Positions 53,000 to 63,884 are shown, numbered from the stretch's first letter. The stretch is 64,000 nucleotides of DNA from Ariolimax columbianus (GCA_036924085.1 JAVGWX010000002.1:53727105-53791104), one strand, 5' to 3'. Translations and numbers: made by a program. Notes: generated from the sequence alone by a model not told the origin.

Positions 53000-53936
53000 T
53001 GTGACTATTATAGAACGAAAGACAAAGAAGAAGATATCATCCTTCCTTGTTCACTTTCATAAAAGCACAAAGTCATCACTGCAGTTGGCTCATTTCAGGA
53101 AGCTAGTACCAAGTTCAGTCATATGCTATTGCAGTGGTAATTTCTATGACAATTTACATGATGAGGTCGCCACCTTATATACAACTGACTTGATTTAATC
53201 CTAATCATCCTTGGAAGAAAAGCCTGCAATGAATCATCTCCACCTATTCCTATTTTGAGCTATCTTCTGGAATTCCTTTTGTGCCTGGTTATATTTACCA
53301 GGCTTCTCTCCGAGGGATGCACAACAGTTAATAAATTTCCATAAACATGAGTAGGAGTCCTACGCCCCATGCCACCACCCCACCTTCCTTCCTCGATACA
53401 CATGAGGGTTCTACAATATATCTTTACCCATGTTTCCCAGCTTCTTCCGTCCATGAACAAACATTAAGTCACTTGTCTCTATGAGAAATAATATGGACCA
53501 AAAATGTGTACAACTTTATTTTTGTAACTCATTATCAAAGTTGAGTAAGTACTCACATTTGTACAACCTTATTCTAGCATCTCACATGCTCTTCATAAAC
53601 TTCATAAATGTAAGGTGTACACAAGTACTATATCATTCACTGTCTCACTCACTACACAAAGTATGACATACCAGCAACTTGCATTCACATATCTACTCAT
53701 TTATGTCCCAACTATTTCCAATGCTCACACACAGTGCATAACATGCATCAATATCTTCTCATTCACTCACATCTTTCATTCCCTCACACATCCACATACT
53801 ATGTATGACATAGAGCAGTACCTTGTTACTCACTCAATCACTCAAATAATTCCATCACCCACCACAAAATGTAAAACTCATTCACTCATTATTATGACCA
53901 ACTTATTCCCTCACTCACTGCTCACATTCATATATA
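53000..53936. other. No recognised gene
   Basis: Open frames here are Ser/His/Thr-rich and run into the following repeat; no domain seen. Confidence 0.4.
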
Positions 53937-54285
53937 CTCATACACTGTCACATTCATGTTTACTCAATGTCACATTCATGTTTACTCACTCGGTCACATT
54001 CATGTTTACTCACACTGTCACATTCATGTATACTCACTCTGTCCCATTCATGTATACATACATTGTCACGTTCATGTATACACAATGTCATATTCATTTA
54101 TACTCACTCTTGCATTCAGTTCTCTGTCACATTCCCGCATACTCACTGTTACATTCATTTCTCTGTCACATTTATTTATACTGTCACATTCATTTATGCT
54201 CACTGTCACATTCATATATGTCGCATCCATTTATTCTCACTGTCACATTCAATCTCTGTTACATTCATTTATACTCATTGAAAAG
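53937..54285 (+). repeat. About 22-bp minisatellite, 15 or so copies
   Basis: Units of tgtcacattcatgtatactc ac, degenerating toward the right. The open frames of 104-234 codons (HSCLLTLSHSCI-type) are products of the repeat. Confidence 0.9.
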
Positions 54286-54560
54286 ATATCTACACCCCAT
54301 TGGTAGATGGAGCATTTAAGTCAACAATGTTAATAAATTTTACAATATACACATAACCAGGAATACAGAACGGGCTGTTAAAATCTAGATCAGTAGTTTC
54401 AAACAAGCAGCTTATGGACCATATGCGGCCATATAAGTATTATTATTGTAGCCAACAATGTGAGTGCAATCATAATGATTGATAAGTAATAGTTGAAGTT
54501 TGAGAAGAAAGGCATTCAATTATAATATATAAATAAAAAGATGCAGAAAAAGGCAACAGT

Positions 54561-54800
54561 TAGTGAGTGCACTGGCTTCCCAGCCAAGTGATTTAGGTTC
54601 AATCCGCAATTGGTGCATGATATTTTTTCTATCGGAACCGGCTTCCGGAGTCTAAATAAATTGGACACCTGAGCCCGTCTGGTGTATAATGGCAGTCGGC
54701 ATGATGCTGACAACATAGCTCCTAGTGTTCTGTTAGTCAAGAAAAATATGGGCCTAACGCCATATCCTCAATATGCAACATGGCATGTACACAGAATCTT
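54561..54800 (+). repeat. SINE-D copy
   Basis: gtgagtgcactggcttccca, gtgatttaggttcaatccgc, ggcatgatgctgacaacata, atatgggcctaacgccatat, in the order of 51,560-51,895. Confidence 0.7.
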
Positions 54801-55014
54801 CCACTATAATGGACTAAGTATAACAGAAAAACAATGACGATCAAAAGGGAATTCATTGGCCCAATGTGAGATTATGGTAGAAATATCAAAGATGGAGGTA
54901 GTTCTATAGCGGACACTGCAGTCATGGATGAAATGTTTAAGGCTTCATTGTACTAGGACCCAGCTTTTTTTCAGAGGTCGAGTAACCAGTTCTCTTCCTC
55001 ATTCCCCCTTGCCG

Positions 55015-55140
55015 TCCCTAACTGTAAGTCGGGTACCTATATACAGCTGGCTAGATTGGAGTGTGCAGAAAACAGGGATTGAACCCAGGCTCCTAACCAC
55101 GAGAGACAGGTACTCTAACTATGCTACCACTCAGATGTTA
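55015..55140 (-). repeat. tRNA-like SINE head
   Basis: The minus strand reads ctgagtggtagcatagttag, then gagcctgggttcaatccctg, giving an A-box and a near-perfect B-box. It may belong to SINE-F. No full tRNA cloverleaf, so not a tRNA gene. Confidence 0.6.
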
Positions 55141-55184
55141 AAAGACAGATATTTAAACAAGTGAAATTAAAATTGTCTTTCTGT

Positions 55185-55525
55185 GGTACTTAGTCCATTA
55201 ACTTAACTTAGAATGGTCATTGATTCATTAACTTGACTTCATGCTGTCCATGGTCCATTAACTTGTCTTCATGTGATCCTTGATTCATTACCCTTACTTC
55301 ATATGGCCTTTGTTCCATTATCTAAACTTTGTGTGATCCTTTATCTATGAACTTGTGTGGCCCTTCACCTATAAACTTGACATCGTGTGGCCTTCACCTA
55401 TAAACTTGACATAATGTGGCCCTTCATCTATGAACTTGGCTTTGTGTGCCCTTCACCTATGAATTTGATTTTGTGTGGCCCTTCATTTATGAACTTAACA
55501 TTGTGTGGCCCTTTGGATGTTTAGA
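55185..55525 (+). repeat. About 31-bp degenerate repeat, 11 copies
   Basis: Units of the form ccattaacttgacttcatgt, ggcccttgatt; later units use cacctataaacttgac. Confidence 0.85.
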
Positions 55526-55682
55526 GTCTGAGACCTCTGATCTAGTTAGAATATATAAGCTCAAAACAAAAAAGCAGACGCACAAACAAACACTTCAACT
55601 TAGCAGAACACAGTTAAAACAACCATGGCATAAATTGATATCAATTGTCGACCAGCACCCACATGCAACAAGCCTTCCAACA

Positions 55683-55908
55683 TCAGGAAATACTGCCGAT
55701 TGTGTCCATAATAATGTGCATTATGTGGGCATAATACTTGCGATGCTTGTCCATCAGATCAAGGCAGATTTCATAATGATCGCATTCTGGGAGGACCTTT
55801 ACCCTGACATTGGCAGAAATGTCCGCCAGTGCATCAGCAAAACTAAGGGTAGATGACATGGGGGCTATGTAGTCATTCACTCCATGAACTAGGACCATCA
55901 CTGGCAAG
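55683..55908 (-). CDS. Hydrolase last exon (Asp and His)
   Basis: The acceptor is cattctacag before cttgcc. It begins with one base completing a Ser codon (AG/C). It encodes PVMVLVHGVNDYIAPMSSTL and VRVKVLPECDHYEICLDLMD, ending IGSIS and TGA. Confidence 0.82.
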
Positions 55909-58900
55909 CTGTAGAATGTACAAATGGTTTACCAAATCTCACACTGTAGATTTTTCAAATAGTCTATTAAATTTATCACTGTAAATTGTTAAAATAATAT
56001 TAACCCTTGTCACAATACTTTCCATTACTGTAAGTCCAAGTACCCATTTGCAGCTTGATGGATTAGTGCATGTCAATACCTTGGACTGATGTATCCCTTT
56101 GCTGTGAACTACAGGGTCTCTGGTCTCATTACGATTCAGTCTACCCAGCTGTAAATGAGTATGCAATTTACATGAAGGGCAAGGAAAGGAGAGGAAAGAA
56201 ATTGGTCACCCAACCTCAGAAAACCTAGTACAGTGAAGTCTCTAACACTTCATCCCCAAGTGAATATTTGAATGATAGATAAGAGATTTCATTGCATTGG
56301 GGAATTTACGAAAGTTACCTCTTTACAATTTGTATCATCCAGTTAATGATTTAAGAGCAGTACTCTGTCAACTATGCCAGCAGTCCGCACCAAAAAGAGT
56401 AGTGGTATAGTGGGTTCCATCCCACTGTAACATCCAAGGCAACGAGGAGGCAGACAGACTGGCAAAAGAAGGTGCAAGACTACCACAACCAGATTCTAGT
56501 GTAACCTATGAAGAGTCCTAAAGGTTTATTAGGGCCAGATACATGGCCAAATGGGAAACAGAACATACTGGCTACACAAAAAATGATGCCTATTACCAGC
56601 TGAACAGAAGAGAGCAGGTCGTGGTCTTCAGACTCCGCACAGGCCACAACAGACTGAGGTACCATCTATTCAATAAACTGAAGATAGGTGGCACTGACGA
56701 ATGCACCTGTGGTACAGGAAAAATGACCGCTGAACACCTGTTGCAAAATTGCCCGACGTACGAGGACCAGAGAAAGCACATGTGGCCATCACCAGTGGCA
56801 ACACTAGACAAGCTCTATGGCAGTGTCGACAGCCTCAGGATGACAGCTGCTTTCTGCGAACAAATTCAAGTTGACCTCTGACAGCATACGAAGAAGAAGG
56901 AGAAGAAGAAGAAGAAGAAGTATCTGTATAGGAACTCATGGATATATCGGAGAAACACTAAAAATACATTTTCTTTCCAATTTTCCCTTACGCATTAATG
57001 TCATTTAACGCTTCATACTTACATATAATCTTTATTATGAATACTTCATGTCATAGATAGTTTAATTGTGTGTCTCACAATGTTTAAATCATGATTTTAG
57101 CTCAAATTGTTAAATAATAATAAATTTTATTTTGAATAAAACTTTGACACATGGAATTCCTGCATTTTGGCCTGGACTGAAAGTCATAAATTAGCAAAAT
57201 TAGCCCAGATTGAAAAGGGTTAAATTAAATTTGTCCAACTCAAAAATAAAGATCTTCAACTCAAATGTCTGTATGGCTCTGAAACATGGAGAACAAAAAC
57301 AAGAAGCAAAAAGCTACAGAATGCTTGTGCAGAATAGATGGATTGAAAAGGTACAGATCACAAATGTATAACTTTTAAAAAGAACCGGATAGACTACACT
57401 TGGAGCTGTAAACAAACATAAAGAAAATAGAGAAGACGTGGAGAGAGTGAGCTGAAGAGGAAGGCTCAAGACAGGAGAAAAGTACATTTTTTTGTTGAAG
57501 ACCTATGCTCTTCAGGGAGAAAAAGCTTTTATTGGTTGATTGATTCACTGACTGACCTTAAACATCTTCCCAAACTCCTGATTATTTCCGTGGGGGAGAA
57601 TCTGGCAAAGTGGTCCTCGCCATAATGTGCCCGACACATGTAGGACACATCTTCTATACCTCGCATAGCTTCATGCTGGAAGTGCTCACTGATACTATAT
57701 ACTCCAGCCAGTCCTGGTGGAAATAATTCAACAAAGGATGAGTTCATGCTAACAATAGTGTCAATGTCATTTTCATTCTAACTGAACATCCTATTAGCAT
57801 AGTGGTAGAGCACAGCAATGGCACGTGGTTCAACTCCCATTACCAACACGATCCGGTTATAGATGGGTACCTAAGCAGTTAGTGACACGGTTCACAGCCT
57901 TTACTGGCCAGGTTTGGATTTTCAAAATCTGAAATTTGTAGTCAGGTCTCCTTGGGCTTGGGTTGTAAGTGCCTCAGCATGTTCCCCTATATGGGAGTGG
58001 GATGGGAGTGTCTCAGCATGTTCCCCCATATGGAACTGGGTTTGGAGTGTCTCAGGATGTCACCCATAAGGGATCTGGGTTTTGAATGTCTCAGGATGTC
58101 ACCCATATGGGACTGGGTTTGGAGTGCCTCAGCATGTTCCCCCATATGGAACTGGGTTTGGAGTGCCTCAGTATGTTCCTCATATGGGACTGGGATGGGA
58201 GTGCCTCAGCATGTTCCCCATATGGGACTGTGGAGTGCATTAGCATGTTCCTCATATGGGGCTGGGTTTGGAGTGTCTCAACATGTCACAAATATGGAAC
58301 TGGATTTGGAGTGTCTCAGGATGTCATCCATATTGGACTGGATTTGGAGTGTCTCAGGATGTCACCATTAAGGGACTGGGTTTGGAGTGTCTCAACATGT
58401 CATCAATATGGGCTGAATTTGGAGTGTCTCAGGATGTCACTCATGTGTTACTGGGTTGAGAGTGCATTAGCATGTCACCAATATGGGACTGGGTTTAGAA
58501 TGCCTCAGCATATCACCCATAAAAAAAAGTGGAAGCAATGCCAGAGTAGAAACTGCTATCATGGATCAAGTGTTAAGAGACTTGAATGCAATATGTCTGT
58601 TTTTCCTGAGGCTTATAGCTGGCTGCTTGCATTAGGGTCGGCAAACCAGATCTACCCAATTCCATATTCCATCCCCAAGCAGCGACACTAGAAACAGGCT
58701 GCACTAGTATAGTTTGACTACAAGACTAGGGATTGCGATGGGAAGGCAAACCCGTTACCGAACAAAGCTATTTGAAATCAGATGTGTCGTGCTGAAAGGC
58801 TGAGATGTTTTACAGGTGTCTTACTGTAAACTACGTCACAACATCCATTTTAGAACGAATGCAGAAACAAAAGAAAGAAACTAGCATTGTAGATAAGTTC

Positions 58901-59723
58901 ATTTCTCTATTTGGTTTTAGTCCTGTTGATTAGATTAATTAGCATCAGTAATGTTGTCTATTGTTTCTGTAAGCATGTCCACACCGAACTGACTCAGACT
59001 TGTTTATGCAATTACCAACATATAATATATTACACAACATGCAATGAGCGTCTAATTAATGTAATGGCAGAGGACTCTCGTTTCCTTGCAGAGGTACGGA
59101 GTTCAACTCCCATTACCGGCACATTCCAGTGGACCCAGCTGTAAATTGGTAACTGGCTTAATGTTAGGGAAAGTAAGGCAACAAGGGAGGTAACTGACCA
59201 CCCCAAATGTCAGACAAGGAAAGGCAGCAAGGGAGGTAACTGACCACCCTACCTGAATCAATCAAGCTGTGGCCTCGTACAATGAAGTATCTAACACTTC
59301 ATCGCCAACAGCAGTGTCTGCTATGGGATTACCTTTACTGGTAATCAGTAAAAGTTGACATGGATGAGCAGATTGACAAATCTAGTCTAGCCCTCATTTT
59401 GGACCATTATGAAGTATAGTGCCACATTTTTAAGATGCCCCCCCCCCCCCCCCCCTACAGGAAGCCTGTATCTACACTTAGGTGCACTCTCGCTTGGTTT
59501 CAGTAGCAATTTGTTCTACATGATGATTATGCTAGTTTGATGTAAGACTTACCAATGAAAGCTTTAATACATTTACACATGTCCACAAGTGTGGCATGCT
59601 TCTCTATGTCTTTTGGCCGGACAGTGACCACGGAGTCATTGTCACCACTATCATCATCATGGTCGTCCTCATCATCACCCAGACTTCCTGAATGACTCCT
59701 TGACCTTGCATCGCCGCTGTTTC
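55683..59723 (-). CDS. ICME-like alpha/beta hydrolase gene, 3' part (three exons)
   Basis: Three exons join in frame: 59,723-59,553, 57,713-57,557, 55,908-55,683. The joined protein passes ...CIKAFIG / LAGVYSISEHFQHEAMRGIE..., with the FGxSGxYN-like block of isoprenylcysteine alpha-carbonyl methylesterases and related hydrolases. FARFSPTEIIRSLGRCL follows, then LPVMVLVHGVNDYIAP with the probable catalytic Asp, and LPECDHYEICLDLMDK with the probable catalytic His. Stop at 55,683. The GxSxG nucleophile must be on earlier exons, which I cannot find up to 64,000. The first exon has an acidic stretch (DDEDDHDDDSGDND) unusual for the family, perhaps a lineage-specific loop. Other alpha/beta hydrolases (kynurenine formamidase-like) are possible. 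Substrate unknown. Confidence 0.78.
56145..56260 (+). repeat. SINE-F fragment in the hydrolase intron
   Basis: Shares tacccagctgtaaatgagta, ggcaaggaaaggagaggaaa and aagtctctaacacttcatcc with 59,045-59,345. Confidence 0.5.
56345..56920 (+). mobile_element. RNase H LINE 3' end in the hydrolase intron
   Basis: The plus frame reads AVLCQLCQQSAPKRVVV, a stop, WVPSHCNIQGNEEADRLAKE, YEES, a stop, RFIRARYMAKWETEHTGYTK and REQVVVFRLRTGHNRLRYHL. It continues ECTCGTGKMTAEHLLQNCPT and ends FCEQIQVDL with a stop and a (gaa)n tail of about 35 bases. It is over 90% identical to 21,708-22,116. 5' truncated within the RNase H domain and antisense to the host gene. Confidence 0.9.
56921..57556. other. Hydrolase intron, weak LINE traces
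   Basis: Plus-strand pieces such as LKCLYGSETWRTKTRSKKLQ hint at a decayed RT thumb near 57,260-57,330; otherwise AT-rich. Confidence 0.4.
57557..57713 (-). CDS. Hydrolase middle exon
   Basis: 157 nt. The acceptor is tatttccaccag and the donor TTTAAG before gtcagt. It encodes LAGVYSISEHFQHEAMRGIE and DVSYMCRAHYGEDHFARFSP. Both split codons match the neighbours. Confidence 0.85.
57788..57950 (+). repeat. SINE-F-like, tRNA-like head
   Basis: gcatagtggtagagcacagc, then cacgtggttcaactcccatt, a tRNA-like A/B-box pair, then gatgggtacctaagcagtta. Confidence 0.6.
57950..58530 (+). repeat. 38-bp minisatellite, about 15 copies
   Basis: Units of catatgggactgggtttgga, gtgtctcagcatgttccc with gtcaccc variants. 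38 is not a multiple of three, so the long open frames (139 and 201 codons, GLECLSMFPHM-like) arise from absence of stops in the unit. Confidence 0.9.
58545..58885 (+). repeat. Diverged SINE with SINE-A-type core
   Basis: ctgctatcatggatcaagtg, acaggctgcactagtatagt, agggattgcgatgggaaggc, gaaatcagatgtgtcgtgct, gtaaactacgtcacaacatc, tagaacgaatgcag. It follows the SINE-A layout but is clearly a separate subfamily. Confidence 0.6.
59045..59345 (+). repeat. SINE-F copy
   Basis: aatggcagaggactctcgtt, gtacggagttcaactcccat (B-box-like), ggacccagctgtaaattggt, gcaacaagggaggtaactga (twice), aagtatctaacacttcatcg. Confidence 0.65.
59437..59456. repeat. Poly(C) run
   Basis: About 20 consecutive C with its 3' end 97 bases from the hydrolase exon; the exact length is uncertain. 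Confidence 0.8.
59553..59723 (-). CDS. Hydrolase upstream exon with acidic stretch
   Basis: 171 nt. The acceptor is ttgttctttag and the donor TTCATTG before gtaagt. It encodes NSGDARSRSHSGSLGDDEDD, HDDDSGDNDSVVTV and RPKDIEKHATLVDMCKCIKA with FI. The last part aligns with the QIKxYFGxSG region just before the middle exon. Confidence 0.75.
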
Positions 59724-60755
59724 CTAAAGAACAATTTATTTATTATACAAATTAAAAGACAGCAACCTCAAGATGGATCTTATTTAGTGCAGTTGTTGAC
59801 TGTAGTTCTTAGATCTTAGTCGACCTGTACTTCTACAGGGGCAGATGCCCTTGTGCAGGTCCCGGCTCTAGTGTAAGCTGGATGTAGCCGAGAGAAGGGG
59901 TTCCTGCTTAACGGGCTAGTCTCGAAAAGCTTAATACTCCACTGCATTGCTTAACCGATGTGCGAGTCCACCTTAATAGACTAAAATACTAGAGCAAAGT
60001 AGACCCACAACCTGTTAGGCGCCAACTATGCTGCTCTAAACAAACCACCTAACCATGGCCGGTGTTATGCCATGTCCTACAGTTAGTCACCCCTTGCGAC
60101 ATCTTCTCTGTGAGGCAGTTGTGCTATTCTTGTCCTTGTCATACACAAAGACCCCAGCTGTAGTTCATATTTTTATTCAATCAAATCCATGAAAACCATT
60201 TCAGCTCGATATGTACCATAGAGCTTCAACCAAATACATGTCAAGTCATCAAATGTTAATCTGCCCATGTCTATTGAAGTTTTTGTGAGCTAAACTTGCT
60301 ACAGGATGAGGTAGTCATCGGCATGTCCAACTATCCTTAGTCACCTCTTACAACACAGCTGACAGGTTGCAGTTCTTTGCTCCCCTTTCTGAACCCGATA
60401 ACACTCTGGTGACATTTTATTAGTCTGCTTGTATTTTTCATTTTACGATTTATTACAGACGTACATTTTTTGCAGGAACTCACTCTTCTTCTTCTCTTGT
60501 CCTACTGCTCTTGCCTTGCAACGTCGCAGAGAGGTCAGTGTAGACTTCAGGTTTGCATTTTGTGGGAGGCTTTTGCTGTTGAACTTCTGGAGTGTTTCTT
60601 TGAACTCCTCTATCTATCGTCGCTGAGGTCTATCTCTAGCTCTTAGTCCTTAAACCTTCATGTAGTATGCTTTCATTGCAGGTTGATCATGCTGCATCGT
60701 TGTCAGATGATAAAACCACTTTACCTTCTGTGTGTCAATATAGTAGTTAACCATT
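59724..60755. other. No supported exon or repeat
   Basis: Should be intron of the hydrolase gene. A minus frame at about 60,630-60,430 (ETLQKFNSKSLPQNANLKST) is Lys-rich and unrecognised. Confidence 0.35.
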
Positions 60756-60822
60756 TATAGTCTGGCCTAATTGACTAGACCTGTCTTTACCTATTACAGA
60801 CTGGCCTAGTTCATTAGCCACA
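60756..60822 (+). repeat. Two degenerate units of the 62.2-kb satellite
   Basis: agtctggcctaattgactag and cagactggcctagttcatta match the 41-bp array at 62,169-62,475. Confidence 0.75.
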
Positions 60823-61532
60823 ATCAAGCCGATGTCGAGAGCTAGCACCTGCAAAAAATGTCCGTTTTCCAACCATTGTCGAGACCATTGGTGCACCTGT
60901 TTATCATAAATGAGCAAACGGTCTGCCATAGAAATCGACTCAAATCAAGTCTGTTTGTTATGATGAATATGTCACTTCCTTATACACAGGTTTGACCCGC
61001 GAAAAGTCTTTTGTGCCAAATTAAAAATGAATTTGGAACACTTTATTATCTTCTTTACATGAATTGGAGCCAGCCTAATATTGAGAATGGGGAAGTTAAG
61101 TTGTTGCAAAACATCTTTTTGAGGTTGATCTATTTAGTTTGTTTATGTATATTAAAAAATACATGTGTAGTGGAAACTAATAGATATGCTGATCTTGTAA
61201 AAGAATAGTATCATTGCTTTGTGGTGATTTCATAGGATTATATTGAGGAGCTATGTTTCCTAATCGGTGAGTCTAAAGGTTTGTGCTTTGTTTTATACAT
61301 TTGTTTTCCATCTTGTATCACAGAAACTAACACACACACAACAAAACAATAACACCAACAAGTTTTTATTAATTTATGTGTCTATACACAACAAAATCAT
61401 ATCTATAGACCAACAAACAAAAAGCTTACAGACTCTCAAAGTCAACAACCATAGTAAAACGTGTTAAAAATAATGCAGCCGCTGATGAAATTGCATTCAA
61501 TTTTTAATGTGGTGTGGTAAAGGATAAATTTG
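60823..61532. other. No recognised feature
   Basis: AT-rich, short open frames only. Confidence 0.4.
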
Positions 61533-61899
61533 TATCCTAACCCGGGATCAAGATGCTGAGCAGCGGATGAGCTGCAGTGGTCAGCGACCCATAGCACACT
61601 GCTAGCGTCAGGGCCAGCGCACCAGAGCTACCAAGACCCTTCTACACCTCCACGCGGTGATCCTGGATAACAGACTGCCACAGGGCAGACTGGCTAAGGA
61701 GAAGGGATCGAAGAGGGAATGCTAACCCGGTACTCAAAAAATGCTTGCTGAAGTCGGATGTGTTGGATAGAAAGGTGCAAATATCGCAGCCAAGCTGTAA
61801 ACTACAACACAACGCATTCCGCTCTCTGGACTACATTCTGCTACTTTAGGGTTTAGTAGTGGGAGATTGAGAACGAACGAAGAAGAAGTATTCTAACCC
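61533..61899 (+). repeat. SINE-A copy with target duplication
   Basis: The body is 61,544-61,888. Flanks are tatcctaaccc (61,533-61,543) and tattctaaccc (61,889-61,899), one mismatch. Confidence 0.95.
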
Positions 61900-61901
61900 T
61901 T

Positions 61902-62180
61902 TACAGGTGGTCTTTTTTTTTTTTTTTTTTTGCGTTCGCCTTATTTCTCTAATCCCCAAGGCGGTGTGCGTTGTACTGTGGTTTTTATTTTGCGCCTGTC
62001 GGCCCAATGCATCCGACTTCAGCATGCATTTTATGTAAGGGTCTGCTTCCTCCTGCATTTTCTAAGGGTTTGCTTCCCCGGGGTAACGGCAGGTGCTGTG
62101 ATGGGGATCGAACCCAGCACCTTCGGATTGTGAGCCATGCCACTTATCCACTAGGCCACGCCGTCCCCTACAGGTGGTCT
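61902..62180 (-). repeat. SINE-C copy with perfect 12-bp target duplication
   Basis: The body is 61,914-62,168 (255 bp), minus strand. It has a tRNA-like head (gacggcgtggcctagtggat, gaaggtgctgggttcgatcc), the core gcatgctgaagtcggatgca and a poly(A) end. Flanks are tacaggtggtct at 61,902-61,913 and 62,169-62,180. Confidence 0.96.
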
Positions 62181-62475
62181 AATTGACTAGATTTGTCTTA
62201 ACCCTTTACAGACTGGCCTAGTTCATTAGATTTTTGTCTTAACCCTTTAAAGCTCGGCCTAGTTCATTAGATTTTTGTCTTAACCCTTTACAGACTGACC
62301 TAGTTCATTAGATTTGTGTCTTAACCCTTTAAAGCTCGGCCTAGTTCAATAGATTTTTGTCTTAACCCTTTATAGACTGGCCTAGTTCATTAGATTTGTG
62401 TCTTAACACTTTACAGACTGTCCTAGTTCATTGGATTTTTGTCTTAACTCTTTAAAGTCTAGCGTAATTGATAAG
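62169..62475 (+). repeat. 41-bp minisatellite, about 7 copies
   Basis: Units of ccctttacagactggcctag, ttcattagatttttgtctta a. The first unit carries the SINE-C and SINE-A insertions. Confidence 0.9.
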
Positions 62476-62916
62476 AAAAGGGTAAAGTGATGTAGTCCCA
62501 ACCACATCTATCAGAATATAAGTTTTCACCAAACCGATATAAGAATATCAGTTTTCATCAAACGGCTATCAGAGTATTGCAAAATTCTACAACTTTACCC
62601 TCTATCAGAATGTTTTCCCTAACCCACGATCACAATACTATCTCTAGTCCATGCTCTCCAATGATCCCATGAGCTATGCCGGCAGGAGTTTTACTCCTGG
62701 CAGGGTCACCGAAGCTAGACAGGCCCTTGGAGAGGGGCCAGCCAAAATGGCTAAGAAGCAGGTGAAGCCGTACAAGTGTAGCTGCAAAGCCTACTGGCGA
62801 GTGGTATATGCTCTGGACTGAATCAATTTCTGCTCTTCCCCCCCCCCCCCAATTATTGGTTAAGTTAATTCTTGTCTGTTCGTTACTGTTTGTCCTTAAT
62901 CAATCATCCATATGGA
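62476..62916. other. No supported gene; possible LINE 5' remnant
   Basis: One plus frame over 62,660-62,820 reads SYAGRSFTPGRVTEARQALG and KKQVKPYKCSCKAYWRVVYA. This might be an N-terminal LINE segment, but I cannot tie it to a family. Confidence 0.3.
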
Positions 62917-63424
62917 TGATCAAGAGATGTAGACTGGAAGACAGGATGATCAAGAGATGTAGACTGGAAGACAGGATGATCAAGAGATGTAGACTGGAAG
63001 ACAGGATGATCAAGAGATGTAGACTGGAAGACAGGATGATCAAGAGATGTAGACTGGAAGACAGGATGATCAAGAGATGTAGAATGGAAGACAGGATGAT
63101 CAAGAGATGTAGACTGGAAGACAGGATGATCAAGAGATGTAGACTGGAAGACAGGATGATCAAGAGATGTAGAATGGAAGACAGGATGATCAAGAGATGT
63201 AGACTGGAAGACAGGATGATCAAGAGATGTAGACTGGAAGACAGGATGATCAAGAGATGTAGACTGGAAGACAGGATAATCAAGAGATGTAGAATGGAAG
63301 ACAGGATGATCAAGAGATGTAGACTGGAAGACAGGATGATCAAGAGATGTAGACTGGAAGACAGGATGATCAAGGGATGTAGACTGGAAGACAGGATAAT
63401 CAAGAGATGTAGACTGGAAGACAT
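62917..63424 (+). repeat. 30-bp minisatellite, 17 copies
   Basis: Units of gatgatcaagagatgtagac and tggaagacag; point variants g/a at a few sites. The period is a multiple of three, so the plus frame (MIKRCRLEDR repeated) and both minus frames stay open; not treated as genes. Confidence 0.95.
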
Positions 63425-63884
63425 TGCACATAAACCCCTTTGTGAATTCTTCCAGGGTGGCGGAAAATGCCAGACATACAATCCCTACAGAGGGGATGGC
63501 AAAACTGATCAAAGAATGATGCGATAGCTGACCCACATGAATATGCTACATCCCTGGCAGGACATGATGATCATGGAACACCGAAACACTACCTCACTTC
63601 GGACTACTCAAAAGATGTGTCAATACACTCCCCTGATGCCTTTAAGACAAAAAACTTTATACAAACTTGCCTGTCATCTCAGCAACCAATGCCAGCACTG
63701 GTCTTCCATACCTGGGGAGAGCAGTAACAAATATGCACAGCCACTATCTAGTATCACACTGCAGACCTGCAGGCAGATCCTGAGAATAGACAGGAATGGC
63801 TAATTCAGTGGACTACATCCCAGACAGGTAGAATATATTTTAGACACCAAGCAAAGTCAGATTCCCAGGACCCAGCCATGTAAT
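63425..63884. other. Unrecognised sequence after the 30-bp array
   Basis: The plus frame continues KPLCEFFQGGGKCQTYNPYR to a stop near 63,527, and another frame of 88 codons ends at 63,803 (SIPGESSNKYAQPLSSITLQ). No known domain recognised. Confidence 0.3.

Noticed and set aside
53615..54319. A 234-codon plus-strand frame
   Set aside because: Most of it is the 22-bp cacattcatgtatactc repeat; no start context, domain or splice signal supports a gene.
55015..55140. Possible tRNA gene on the minus strand
   Set aside because: A- and B-box-like motifs are present but a complete acceptor stem and anticodon arm could not be drawn, and related heads recur with SINE bodies.
57952..58691. Overlapping 139- and 201-codon frames (GLECLSMFPHM-like)
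   Set aside because: They are products of the 38-bp minisatellite and continue into a SINE.
60747..60929. A minus-strand 60-codon frame with AG and GT signals and matching phase, as a further upstream exon of the hydrolase gene
   Set aside because: The sequence (VLALDIGLIVANELGQSVI) lacks the GxSxG block expected there, and half of it is the 41-bp satellite unit; the splice match is likely chance.
62900..63536. Long minus-strand frames (SSLHLLIIL- and FQSTSLDHPV-type repeats)
   Set aside because: Two frames are open simultaneously over the 30-bp array; this is periodicity and not coding.
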